A stretch of 64,000 nucleotides of DNA from assembly GCA_013368445.1 (NCBI GenBank), contig JAACJO010000018.1, positions 682,001-746,000 of the forward strand, written 5' to 3'. Origin of the DNA: Leucocoprinus leucothites. Taxonomy: Eukaryota; Basidiomycota; Agaricomycetes; Agaricales; Agaricaceae. Every line of letters starts with the position of its first letter. The stretch's first letter is position 1. A program made the translations under genes and the position numbers. This document shows positions 1 through 11,863 of this stretch, in pieces. The notes beneath the pieces were generated by a model. The model saw nothing but the letters and a program-made list of their open reading frames with translations. It was not told where the DNA came from and ran no database searches.

Positions 1-1560
1 CACAGACTACGCTCAGGAACAAAAATAGAATACCTAATTTGATGGAAAGGATACAGGCCTACCAAAGACTCATGGGAACCAGAGAAAAATCTTGAAAATT
101 CAAAAGAAATAATTCAAGAGTATAAAACTCAACACAATCTCTCTTAACATTCCCTAGCTTCAATAACTACTTCAGAAGTCAGTGAACAACCAACAGTACC
201 AGTCTTTGGAACTATTATTTGCAAATCACCCTCATCTCTTACCCCTCCTACTACACCAACCAACACCATTGATGATGTGAACAAGGTCGAAGAAAGTCCT
301 GGTCTTGCCCCATCACAAGAACAAGGCACCACTTCCCCTGCTGGAGATAGTGCAGGCAGAGATACTAGCGGTGAAAACTCTTGACCCTATAAGGAGAATG
401 CCACCCTATGATGTGTATTTCTTCGAGAACAGACAGCTGTTGACTTTCTGTCCACCTATGGCAGCAATCCTAGACTCACTTCATATGTCTACAACATCAG
501 GAATTGCCTTGATGCTCTTGCTTCTGCAAGAAGTGAATACAAGCATCTCTAGAAAGAAATGGACTTCCATCTTAGTAACCTGGCATGCCATATCCCTAGG
601 GGTCCCTATACTCAGAACATCATCTGACGAGTCAAACACACTGACCCAGATGGAGATTACCTTGCTATGCTCAACCGTCAACAAGCTCCAGAGCAATGTG
701 CACAGAATTCTGAGTGTGCCTCAGCTAATGACGAGGGAGAAACCTCCCCACCTAGCATCAAATTTCAACAACGTCATGATGTGGCTACACACAATACCAT
801 ATTACCGAGTACACCCCTCCAACACCTACTAACAAGCCTCCTCAAAATACCAATCAAGACGTGACTCGCCCTGGACATACTAGTCGAACCTGCGACATAT
901 GTCATGGAATGGGTCATATTAAGACACTTTGCCCAGGATATCATTGCACCTGGTGCAACACTTTTGCCCCTGGCCATTTCACCAAGTATTGTTCCTGAAA
1001 TCCTTATAAAGGAATTGCTCAACCGGATCTACCCCTAATTGCCTGGCAGCACTTTCCATTACCGAAGGAGTTGATGCTGCCAAGGCTCTTGCTCTGCAGT
1101 CCATCTCCAGATCTACCAGAGTACAGCCCCAACAGTCCAGTATACCAACCGGCAATCATGGCACCCCCATCACCAATGCCATTGGACTTTGATCCAAATG
1201 ACATAATCCAGCATCCACAGCTGTTAACACCACCACCCTCAGCCCAACCTACAACCCTACTTTTACGCCATGACAAGGCTGTAAACCTGCACCATGAGGA
1301 AGACAGTATGGTCATCTCCAGACCTCAGTCCGTTCCTCCCATCCAAACCATCAAGGATGCAGTCCGAATGGACATCCCCATCATGGTCAAACTTCTCACA
1401 TCTATGAAGGAGATCAACCCCTTACACCCCTATACAAAGATGGCAATTATAAATCTTATTATGATAATGAAGCCAACTTCAACATAGATGGTGAAGGTAA
1501 TTTACCTTAGTGACTTAGATAGTTACTAAGATGTGGATATCTTAGCTAGGAAAGGGATAA
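1..1560 (+). mobile_element. 3' part of a Ty3/gypsy chromodomain retrotransposon (cut by window start)
   Basis: The first ~150 bases read in one plus-strand frame as the end of a chromodomain: residues around EYLI-stop-WKGY, then DSWEPE, then a charged helix. Chromodomains at the integrase C-terminus define chromoviruses (established knowledge). The in-frame TGA at 40-42 replaces an expected Arg and fits CGA to TGA. The element continues to a purine-rich stretch at 1547-1559, a plausible polypurine tract, directly before the LTR at 1561. No intact ORF remains, so this copy is dead. The rest of pol lies outside the window. Confidence 0.8.
305..1510 (+). pseudogene. Degraded CCHC zinc-knuckle ORF between chromodomain and 3' LTR
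   Basis: Coding texture continues beyond the integrase in shifting frames. Around 890-1000 one frame gives a perfect CX2CX4HX4C zinc knuckle (CDICHGMGHIKTLC), followed at once by a second, looser knuckle (CX2CX6HX4C). A Pro-rich tail follows and ends near 1510, just before the LTR. Zinc knuckles usually belong to Gag, at the 5' end of such elements. Here the knuckle is downstream of the chromodomain, so it is either a third ORF or a rearranged/recombined copy. Several frameshifts and stops show it is not functional. No known family was recognised for the N-terminal portion. Confidence 0.55.
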
Positions 1561-2214
1561 TGTTATGTATATTGATTATATCTAGCATTTGTTCCATCTA
1601 CAATATAAAGTCAATATTAGCTTTACTTAAGTAATATCACAATTATGTTCTCATCTTATTTGTCCTTGTATTTTCTAGTTTGTTTTAACTCATTTACTTT
1701 GTCTTATTATGACTTGTTTGGTTTTGTCTATGTTTTGATGACATATGATTATTAAATATAGCTGTACTATATTTGGACTTACCTTGTGATTGATCAGATG
1801 ATCAAAGAAGAACTTCTTTAGAAGAACTTCTAAAGCTTCTTTGACAGATCATGTCTTATATAGTTTAATTAGCGTTAAGGAAGCTGTACACTTCTCTTCT
1901 TTCATTAGAAGCCCTTAGCCCTAGTTAATATTAGATACAGACTTATATCATATATAAGTCATCGACATCTACCAAGGAGAAACATTGTTTCTACTTGGTT
2001 AGGTGGAGACTCAATATGAGCCTTTATCTATACAAAGTTGAATTGAACTTAAGCTCTAAGATCTCAATTACTGAAGTCTTTACTATTATAATTGCTATAT
2101 TATAACTCTGACTTAGTAAACGAATTTGTCACTTATCGAGAAGGAGTCCCCTTTGATAAGATCAACCTGATACTTATCACACCAGCTTAGGACTGGGCCA
2201 GCATTACTATAACA
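1561..2214 (+). repeat. 3' LTR of the left Ty3/gypsy element
   Basis: A 654 bp sequence begins TGTTATG and ends TATAACA, so it has TG...CA boundaries. A second copy of nearly the same length lies at 10196-10847; many of the differences I saw are C/T or G/A. It follows directly on the purine-rich stretch that ends the chromodomain element. This LTR also truncates the 3' end of the non-autonomous Helitron to its right. Confidence 0.85.
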
Positions 2215-4148
2215 TGTTCCATGTGCCTTCAGCACACTGTGAACTGCAATGGTAAATCTGTGTTTCAAAGCACAATCTAATTCATAGTCACACTCTATGA
2301 ATATTGTTGTAAATACAACTTATTAGATTATCCTTGTGATTTATTCTGAGTTTAAATTCAGTCTATTGTTTTTATGGTATATAAATTTGTAGTCAGCATT
2401 TCTGTACTCCTTTTCTTTACACTCCAATACTACTATGCTCACTCTACATTGAGCTCTTTCAATACAACTCCTAAATAAAACCACAATTGTCCACCTGGCA
2501 TGGACTTCACCCATGCCTTGAAAGGTTTCTCAACTATGTATGTTACCAGACTTAGCAAATATCCATTGTACTTTATTTTCTCTGCCTAGTGTTCAGTTAT
2601 GCATTCTGCATCCTATCTGGCCTCTACTCCTCTTCACTCCCACTCTCCTCATCTAAAACTCATATCACACAGAAGTTGGGGCTGAGATGTAAGTCAACTA
2701 TCAACAGCTAGCTCAGCTATCTGGTTCTTCCATTTCAGCTATCCAGTTGACATCAGCATCCCTTACAGCAATTCTCTCTTTTCATAACCTAGGTCAGATA
2801 TTGGAGGTCCAATAACTGACATCTATCCTCAGCCCTTCACTTAGACTTTTATATACTATATCATCTGTAGTCAAACTCTGACTTTGAGCTTCCCAACCCA
2901 CAGATACCAATATTAATTTCCTAGCCATGTCCAAGCTTACAACTGATCTCTCTGGACTGAGTGTTTCCCAGTGAGGGACTTTAAATTCCCCAGAACTATT
3001 AGCCATCACCTAGATTCTTGTGCTTGTGAAGTATTTAAGTGCCTATGCATGCACACATGTCAGCTATAATAGTTCTGCCAGTTCTAAGCCAGTTGATCAT
3101 AAAATATTTATTTAGCCTGAGTTGAGACCAGCCTTCTCTAAACTATCAGAAGCCATATCAGAGCTCCAAGCTATGAGTTAGTGCCAGCTATCATCCAGAT
3201 TCTTGCTCTTGTCACATAAATAAGCACCTGTTCATGTGCAACATACTCAGCTATCCAGTTCTGAGCCAGTTTCCCATAGAACATATTTATTAGCCTGGGA
3301 TGAGGACAAACTGGACACCCTTCTCTCAGCTATCAGCTCTGAATCTCCTGCACTCAAAAACCATCCCAGAGCTCCCTGTATAGGTAGTGCCAGCCATCAT
3401 TCACATTCTCGTGTGTGTCACATATTTAAGTGCCCATTCATGCACAGCATAAACATATTTCAATTATCAGCTCTGGGGCAGTTTCCTATAACATATTTAC
3501 TTAACATTGGGTGAGGACAGCCTTCTCTCAGCTATCAGCTCTAGCCCAGTGAGCCCAGTGAGCCACTGATGGCTCTCCTGCACTCAAAACTGACCCCAGA
3601 GCTCCCAGCTATGAGTTGGTGCCAGCCATGATTTACATTCTCATGCTTGTTGCACATTTAAGTGCCTGTTCATGTGCAAAACCTTAATGCATCTCATCTA
3701 AAGAAGTGTTTAAGCACTGGAAAGCATGCACAATATCCCCAGAGGTCAGCCAACACCTCCAGTGATGGCCCATCAACAGCCATCAGCTAGTGATGATAGG
3801 GTTCCCACCCACCAATACAGAGCTACCATAATAGAATGGCCCACTGCTTTGTCATGATTAGTCAGTTCTGACAAATCCTGTGCTTTCCTTATCAATTCTG
3901 ACTCAGTCTGGCCAATTCTGACTAAGCTTAAACCTTGAAATCAGTCTCCAGTAATTACTGGGGACCCTGGTTACCTTACTGTGGATTTAGACCACTTAGA
4001 CCCTGTCTTGGCCACCTTAGACCTCCCAGACCATAGAAAGCTGGACCCTACTCTGCCTTTGGCAGCAGACCCCTGGCCTTTAGCCCCATCCCCTGGCCCA
4101 CCCCTAGACCACCCCTCACTTAGAAATTGCTTGCCCATAATTTTTAGA
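2215..4148 (-). mobile_element. Non-autonomous Helitron-like element sharing both ends with the 4149-13444 copy
   Basis: Read on the minus strand, the element begins at 4148 with TCTAAAAATTA preceded by A, the A|TC configuration expected of a Helitron 5' end. About 330 bp of this end (3820-4148) match 13130-13444. Its other end (2225-2289) matches 4165-4227, just inside the 3' side of the larger Helitron, and includes a TGTGC-loop-GCACA hairpin. The extreme 3' terminus is lost against the LTR at 2214. No transposase is encoded, so it would depend on the larger element. The interior holds a degenerate tandem repeat and otherwise nothing I can assign. Confidence 0.6.
3007..3690. repeat. Degenerate tandem repeat, about 4 units of 180-230 bp
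   Basis: Units start near 3007, 3190, 3396 and 3627. Each contains an ATTCT(C/T)GTGCTTGT-like block, then ATTTAAGTGCC, a TTCATG core, a CAGCTATCAGCTCT-like block and a CAGAGCTCC block. Units differ by many substitutions and indels. The array lies inside the non-autonomous Helitron. Confidence 0.6.
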
Positions 4149-4341
4149 TGAGGTTGTTTTGCACACCTTCAGCACACTGAACTGCAATGGTAAATCTGTG
4201 TTTCAAAGCACAATCTAATTCATAGTACCATTCTGCTAAATACTTCTTTGTACACTACATTCAATGTCCTACTACTCTCTTGATTCTGTTCAGGAAGTAC
4301 AATAAAGATCTGAGATGCAGAAGTATACTGGGAAAGCACTA

Positions 4342-5117
4342 AGGTAGAGTTCAGGTGCAAACAGGGCTATCATGTGTCATGTGACAATGTGTGACATTGC
4401 TGGGCAAGCTCATTAAGCCACCATGTTGCAACCCTTGATTTGACCTGTTGTATTATAGCTGTAGGTTACAATGCAGGTATAATTTATCTAGAGCAATCAG
4501 GATAGTAAATTTGTCAGCATTGGCTCTGAATGACACAATACCCTCAGAATTTCTGAGCAGCCTGAGTGTTGTTCAGGCCATTTGAATAAGCATCTGTGAA
4601 CTAGACTCTGCATAAGTTGCAAATCCATTTGAGAGCTTAGAACACGGAGAAGAGGTGCTCAGTAGTAGACAGAGAGCCTACCAACTCTTTTATTCAGGGT
4701 GCTTGAAGCCAGAAGAGGGTATATTTTCAGCAGAAGCCCAGTATCATGCTAGTTTGGGCTCTTTATTGGAACCTGAAGATGAATCATGCTTGAATTGTTC
4801 AAGATTTCTTGAACTTGGGGAGGTTTGGGGTATTTTTATGTGTCCTCTGGTGCTTAATCTGTGTGTTGATGTGTCAATGCATTGCGAGATTAGTAGAATA
4901 TGGCATTAAATTGACTAATTTGGAATCTACTCCTCAGTAAAACGTTATGCTCTCAATCAGGCTCTGAGGGATTCTTTGTAAAGGCAATTCCAGTCAGCCC
5001 TTGGTGCCCTATTTGGTCTAGGTAAGCCTGGAATTATGGAGATTGTGAATTTATGTTTTTCCTAAAATGTCATGCTCAAGTCACATGATAACCACTGTTT
5101 GTGCCTGAACTCTACCT
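4342..5117. mobile_element. 776 bp MITE with TA target duplication, inside the helicase gene
   Basis: The terminal inverted repeats begin AGGTAGAGTTCAGG at both ends and extend about 38 bp with a few mismatches. TA dinucleotides flank them at 4340-4341 and 5118-5119. Reading the host strand across the flanks without the insert, the helicase frame continues from HGQLYV into LS..TS....VLPE and a VVYKEV ending, the usual C-terminus of Helitron helicases. No transposase is present. TIR start and TA duplication suggest mobilisation by a Tc1/mariner-type enzyme. Confidence 0.85.
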
Positions 5118-7276
5118 TACATATAACTGCCCATGTGAGAACATTGAAGTCTGAAGATTAATCCCTACATAGTTCACTGACTGCCCTTGAGACTTGTTGA
5201 TTGTCATTGCAAATGCAAGTTGGACTGCACACTGGTGCCATTTTAAAGGAATAGGAAGAGTTTCTGTATTTGGAGACAAAACAATCCTAGGAATGAATAC
5301 TTCCTTTCCTGCAAACCATTGGTCTCTGCTGATAATATTGCACTTCAGCACCTTTCTCTGTATCTCCAACACCACCATCCTTGTCCTATTACAGAGGCCT
5401 TCTGCTGGATCCAAGTTCCTCAGAAGTATTACAAGACTCTTGAGTCAGAATCATGCAGGAGGAATTCCTGCAGCACTAAGCTGCTGAAGATATTCTGGAG
5501 GATACATATGCATCCCATCCTCTTCTGAGATTGAGTCTACACTCATGAGTAGATAAATCTTGTTTGTACCATTGAACTTGTACTTCTGGAGGATCACTTC
5601 ATTGAGATCATTGACTTCATCAATTCTAGGACAGAGGATTGTCCAGTCCAAAAACCACCCATCATCCTTTGCTCTAGGGATCTCAATGCCAGGATAAATC
5701 TTGGTAATGAGATTATCAGTGGTATGGATAAGCATGTGCCTAGGTATTTCCACCATCTCATTGTTGTCAATACTTGTTCCTGCTCCAATATCCAGCAACT
5801 ATTAAGCATGTTGGTCTTTATCTCTAGATCTCTCCAGGCACATGTTGCATCAAAGGTGATGGATTGTGATCTTGCTCCAAAGTGGACTCCTACATAGAGA
5901 AACTGCAACCACCTGCTGTCTTGACCCAGCTGGTACCACAGGGAGTGTTTGCTGGAAATCTCCCCCAAAGACCACAGTAATTCCACCAAAGGGTTTATCC
6001 TTCTCCTACAAAGGCTATTAGTAATATAAACTCAAAAGTCGGAAAATGCTCTCACCCCCAGCAAGTCTCTGATACATTTATCAACTGCCTCAATGGCATA
6101 CTTGTTCTGCATAGGAACTTCATCCCAGATAATGACCTTAGCCTTATCAATAACTTTAGCCATATTATGGCTTGGTGGGACTTTAGCAACTGTGGCCTCA
6201 TCAACAGAGAGGGGATTCTTGAATGTCCAGTAAGCTGTTCTCCCTCCAACCAAGAGCAGAGTAGCAATTCCAGATGATGCAACACACAAAGCAATTTGTC
6301 CCCTGCTTCGAACTTCAACTGCAATGGTGTTGCAGACAAAGGTCTTCCCACATCCACCAGCACTGTGAACAAAGATGAGTTCTCCACACTCATTATCAAT
6401 GGAGCTCTTCACAGCATCAAAAACTGCTCCTGGTTTTTCATTGAACAATACAGAGTTTGCTCTCACTATCTCCTCCATCTCTGCTTGAATGTAGTTGGTT
6501 TGAGCAGCATACTCAGGGTTTGCTGCTATTACACCCCAGTTTTTTCTAGAGAGAGGCATAGGTGGGAAATCCTGAAGGCATTTTCCAGAGAGGATAAGGT
6601 GCCTGTTGATGAGATAGAGACCAAGGTTATAGATGTCATCCTCTGGAATATCTTCTAAGTCCTGGTCCTGGTAGATATCATACTCCCAGTGGAGTTTGTG
6701 CCTAAGATTGTCACATAAGCCTGCCTTGAAATCTCTCCAGAGGTCCTCAGGTGCAGTTGGCAAGCCAAAGATGAGAATTATTGCAAAGAGCTTCCAACAC
6801 AACTCTCCTAGTTGAACCTGAATTGCTTCCTCTAAATATTGTGCACACTCTCTGTCATCATCTAATAGCCCTTGAGCAGCACATGCCTCCTTGTATGTTA
6901 CATGCACCACTCTGTCCTCTCCCTGCCTTGGCTATGTATGTGGATCCTCCCATCTAGTGGCACCCTCAACCACAGTTAGGAGCAATTGCAAGTAGAAACA
7001 CTCTCCCTGTGATGGTGAAGCAAAGTACATTCTACCCATCACATAGCATGCCTGTCTGAGATGCCAAGTCTTGGATATCTTATCAAATGTATAGTGTTGA
7101 GGGAAATCCTGGTAGAAGATCTGACAACATCCACTGTCATTGTCCTGGTTGTAGTCAAACCAAGCTGTCAGCTCAGTCTTCTCCACATTTTGTCTGGCCA
7201 TGATCTCTGCAGGAGGCTGGTGTGCTGCAAAGTGGACATAGTGCTGATTAGGGAGGTGGACTGGAAGACAGTAAAT

Positions 7277-7297
7277 GGGGGGGGGGGGGGGGGGGGG
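7277..7297. repeat. Homopolymer of 21 G
   Basis: An uninterrupted run of 21 G on the plus strand (C on the coding strand). It lies inside the Rep-helicase reading frame and encodes a Pro run, and the frame used differs on the two sides. It could be slippage in the genome or a length-uncertain assembly position. Confidence 0.95.
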
Positions 7298-10195
7298 ATT
7301 CAGCATGCATGTTGAACTTGAGTATATGCCAAACTGCCACTGGAGGTGAAATGTATTGAGCATCCACATACTCCTTGATGTCATCTCTGGCTTGGTCTCC
7401 CAAGGCAATCTCCAGTGTGGTGTGGTCAGGGCCCTTGTAGATGTATTTGCTGACATATTTGACTGATCCTATGCCAGCACTGATTTCAACACTGATGTGA
7501 CAGTTGAATACAAGGAGTAATAGTGGATTATAAGGGATGACCCATTGGTTATCATAAGTCTTCCCATTGCACACAAAGGTACAACCATTCTGAGGTCTGG
7601 CATAATGGGGATATCCATCCTCACTCCAATCTGTTGTCTCCCTAAAAGGCTTGGGAAAACCCTTGCTACACTTTCCATTCACCATGCACTTTGCCTTTGG
7701 GTCTGCAGCACCACATGGACCATGTAGCATGTACTTGGTCACTTTTGCAAAGAGGATGGGCTGAGTGACTGGATCAGGAAGCTGAGCAGAAACCATGGAG
7801 TTGATATGGTTGGTATCTCTGATACAATCCTCAATCTTGAGCCAGATAAGGAGATGAACATGAGGAAGGCCATGTTTCTGGTATTCAATGGTGTGAACTC
7901 TTGCTGCTAAGCCACCAAAAAATACATTCTCAATTATCTTGACCAGCCTATTCTTCTTCTGCTCAAAGACCCTTGCCACAATATCAGGTTGGTCAGTTTC
8001 TACCTGTCCAGGGAGGAGATTATTGGCAATTTCTCTCCAGGTGGGATTTGCAGTCATGGTGAGGAAGATGTCTGGTTTTCCAAATTTCCTGCAGATGGCC
8101 ATAGAATCCTGGAATAGTTGGTTCATCAACCATGAGCTCCCAACATGAGATGATGGTAGAATCTTCTTCTGACCAATAGCTCCAGCACCCTCTCCATTTA
8201 CCCTATCATCCTGAGCAATGAGTTGTAGACCTTGATAGACCTCAGCTCTCAGCTCCCATTGGTGGGTCCTGATGAAGTGGAGTTTACTTTGTTCACAGGA
8301 GGCCCAGGTATCAACTACATATTGCTGGAAAAGCTTGCCTCCATAGAAGAGTGGTGGTTGTGGGTCTGGTAGGATGTGGAAGCAATGGGCATAATAGCAC
8401 TGCTAAGTCACAAACTGAGATCTTGCTCCTCCTGCTCTTCTTCCCCCCTCTTTGCCACTAGCATGAATTGGAATTTGAGGATGCCAGCTATCCTCTCCAT
8501 AGGGAAATAGTAGGACATAGTGGAGAGGAGAGTATGCAGGATTAAGCTGACTGATCCTGTGAAGTCCTCCTCCACATGACTGCAAAATAATATCCCTTAC
8601 ATCAGGAGCTTCTTCTACCCCAGCCTCTAGCACAATAACAGCAATTTCATTGGCTGTAGGAGCATTGTATCTTCTCTGACCCTGCTGATGATCAACATGT
8701 AACTTGACACTGATTGTATCCTGTTGTCCTGGTGGCATCTCTTGCATGATCTCTACAGCTTGTTTGTATACCCCAGTGTATGGATGGGTGCAGATCAACA
8801 TCTCCTGGAGCTCACCCAGCACAACACCACTCAGCATATTGTCATTATTATGCTGTTGATACTCCAGTTGCTGCTCAGGCTCATGAACATAATTTGAGCA
8901 TATTTCAGAGTCTGGCGTTCAAGTGGTAGAAGTGCACCAGCAAGATGGTGAAGTTCTCCCTGGATCTTGAATCAGTATACACCTATACCTCATAGAACTG
9001 AGGCATCAAGCTTTATCCCCACTGAGATCATACCAAAAGCAGCATTGTAATGCCAGATATCTTCATAGAACTCCTGCCATTGGGGTTGCTGTCTTGTCAT
9101 GTATTGAGCAAGAGCCTCATTTGGATTGAGTGGGTAAAAAGGCTCAAGCCTAATTTGCCTCTGTAAGCAGCAGACACCAAACCTAGGCCAATTTACAGTT
9201 GATCCTGCAAGCTTTTTACAATCAAAGTGGAGAGTATTACAGTGACTGCAGATTATGTTCATCAGGACCAGATAGTCAGGCTCAATATCTGCTTCATTAA
9301 AAGGCTGACATGTAGGTGGGAGATCTCAGGGGTTATGGAGAGGTAGAGGAGGTGGTGATGGTGATGGGACTTGGGGTGGGGGAGGTGACTAGGCTTCTTC
9401 ATCATGTTCATGCTCATCTTCATTCTGCTATATAGCTTAGCAACTCATCAAATTCAACAAAAATAACACTTACCTCATTCTGATCTTCTTGGTTTTCTTC
9501 ATTTTCACCATTCCCATTCTCTAACTCCTAATAAAATATTTAGCACTAACTAAAGCTTATCTGGTATAGTACTCACTCTTTCCAACTGATCCAGGTTTTG
9601 TTCAAACTGGCTATTCAAGTCTGCATCTAGAACTTGATTAGGCTCATTGTCAAAGTCCAGATCTTGCTGTTGTTCAATTCTCCATTCTTCCATTATCCAA
9701 TTAATTTCTGCTAATTGTTCATCCTTGGCCTGCTCCTCTAGACATTCTTGTAGTTCATGTTCCAGCTGTGCAATAGCTGCTTGTCTTGCTCTTTGCTCCT
9801 CAAGCAATCTTTCATGTGCTTTTGCTATTCTCTGTACTTCATTTCTTCTACACTCTTCCTCCTCTTCGTTGTAGAGGCTTGTTGATGTATGGATATAACA
9901 TCAAGTAGAGTACTAGCTAGGTAGCTAGAATGCAACCTCAAATGAATTCGAGGGGAAGTATGAGAAATAAATGAGGATTTATGTAGCTACTGCTGAATAA
10001 TGCAAAATATGTAATAAAACTAAATGCTATTTTATTTACTTTGGGAATTCTCGAACACTGTACTAGGATCCTGACTAAGTGTGCAGCTTGTAACACTTAG
10101 TTGACTTCTATAACTAAGATCTTTTATCCTGAGGCTATCTCTGTTTCTCTCTAAGGTCAACTGGACCTTGTCTATAATTGCCCATTCAGTCACAC

Positions 10196-10847
10196 TGTTA
10201 TGTATATTGATTATATCTAGCATTTGTTTCCTATACAATATGAAGTCAATATTAGCTTTACTTAAGTAATATCACAATTATATTTTCATATTATTTGTTC
10301 TTGTATTTTCTAGTTTGTTTTGACTCATTTACTTTGTCACATTATGACTTATTATGACTTGTTTGGTTTTGTTTATATTTTGATGACATGTGATTATTAA
10401 ATATAGTGCAGCTATATTTGGACTTACCTTGTGATCGATCAGATGATCAAAGAAGAACTTCTAAAGCTTCTTTGACAGATTGTGTCTTATATAGTTTAAT
10501 TAGCATTAAGAAAGCTGTATGCTTCTCTTCTTTTATTAAAAGCCCTTAGTCCTAGTTAATAATAGATACAGACTTGTATTGTATATAAGTCATTGACATC
10601 TACCAAGGAGAAACAATGTTTCTCCTTGGTTAGGTAGAGACTCAATACAAGCCTTTATCTATACAAAGTCGAATTGAAACTTAAGTTACTTAAGATCTCA
10701 ATTACCAAAGTCTTACTCTTATAATCGCTGTATTATAACTCTGACTTAGTAAATGACTTTGTCACTTACTGAGAAGGAGTCCCCTTTGATAAGATCAATC
10801 TGATACTTATTGCACCAGCTTAGGACCAGGCCGGTGTTACTATAACA
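10196..10847. repeat. Solo LTR, same family as 1561-2214
   Basis: 652 bp, starting TGTTATG and ending TATAACA, aligned end to end with the LTR at 1561-2214. The 5 bp direct repeat CACAC flanks it exactly (10191-10195 and 10848-10852), as expected for Ty3/gypsy integration followed by LTR-LTR recombination. No internal retroelement sequence adjoins it. Confidence 0.88.
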
Positions 10848-11599
10848 CACACACTGGCACTGGTGTGGTCGATATTCTTTAACTACAAGCCTTCTTAGCT
10901 TGGTAGCTACTTTGCTGTGACACTAGATTGAACTCAAGACATCTTAGAATATTTCTTAGATTAACTAGTAGAAGTCTTTCCTGTTAGAGTTCTCTTAGAA
11001 GGTTGATCACTTATTCACTTGAAAATGCTTAGTTTGTGGTCTGCACACCCTATAGCACTACGGAGGCATAGGATTCCTTGCCTATCTGCATGCTGTCAGG
11101 CCCTTTTTATATTATTTGAGAGATATGAAAATAGATGAAATATTCTAGAAAGGAATAGGTATGACTTGAAGTTGACTAATAGAAAATGACTGAATTGTCC
11201 TGGATTCAGCTGGGTATACTTTTATAATGTGATGCTGACTGGTAGGTCCATTTGATTGCTAGGTTGTCATGTGGGTAGCAGAGTAGCTACCATGTGAGTT
11301 TCTTTTATTAAGCTTTTATTAATCATGGATAATCATTTCGGCTGTGATATTTTCTTTACCTGAGGACCTCTGCCACATCAGTGTGACTATTGGTTTGCTT
11401 GGCCAGTATGGTTGTATGACTAAACAGTGTGGAAATGGCATAGCTAAGCAGCAGGGTAGCTAGGTTTCTGTCTTGTACATGTGGAAAACACAAATCATTG
11501 TCTGTTAACTGGTCTGTTGATCCTTCTAATCTGGTTCTAGACCCTGGTCCTTATTTTTAGATTGTTCAGATCATTGTTGGTGCAGAGGTTTCCCTCAAG

Positions 11600-11655
11600 T
11601 CCCAAAGTGGTAATTCAGTGATGTGGTGTCCTGAAGTCAAGGATTCAAATCCCTG
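11600..11655 (+). other. Possible tRNA-like (SINE head) sequence
   Basis: GGATTCAAATCCC near 11641-11653 resembles an RNA polymerase III B box with a T-loop TTCAAAT. A G/T-rich stretch about 30 bases upstream (GTGGTAATTCAGTGATGTGG) loosely resembles an A box. The arms do not fold into a good tRNA, so this is not a tRNA gene. It could be a SINE remnant or chance. Confidence 0.2.
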
Positions 11656-11731
11656 GAACAGTTCACAACAGTGGACAGCTGTACTAGATTACCAGTCTCA
11701 CCTGCCATATTGGTTGACCCTATTACTTCTT

Positions 11732-11863
11732 AGTAAGTAGCTTTGTAGCTACACCACTAATGCACTATAGGGCTCTTAGATATAGCATTATTCTTTTATA
11801 ATACTAAGTGTGAAATTGCGAAAATATTAGTATTTCTTGTTTATTTTTGGTTTTCACATCACA
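11732..11863 (+). repeat. 132 bp repeat, inverted copy at 17721-17852
   Basis: The reverse complement of this segment matches 17721-17852 with few mismatches, and the shared region starts TGTGAT and ends near TTACT on that strand. Similarity stops abruptly at both sides in both places, so this looks like a discrete mobile fragment. It codes for nothing recognisable. Confidence 0.65.

Noticed and set aside
3236..3514. 92-codon plus-strand open frame
   Set aside because: It lies in the degenerate tandem repeat and is not conserved between units; chance frame.
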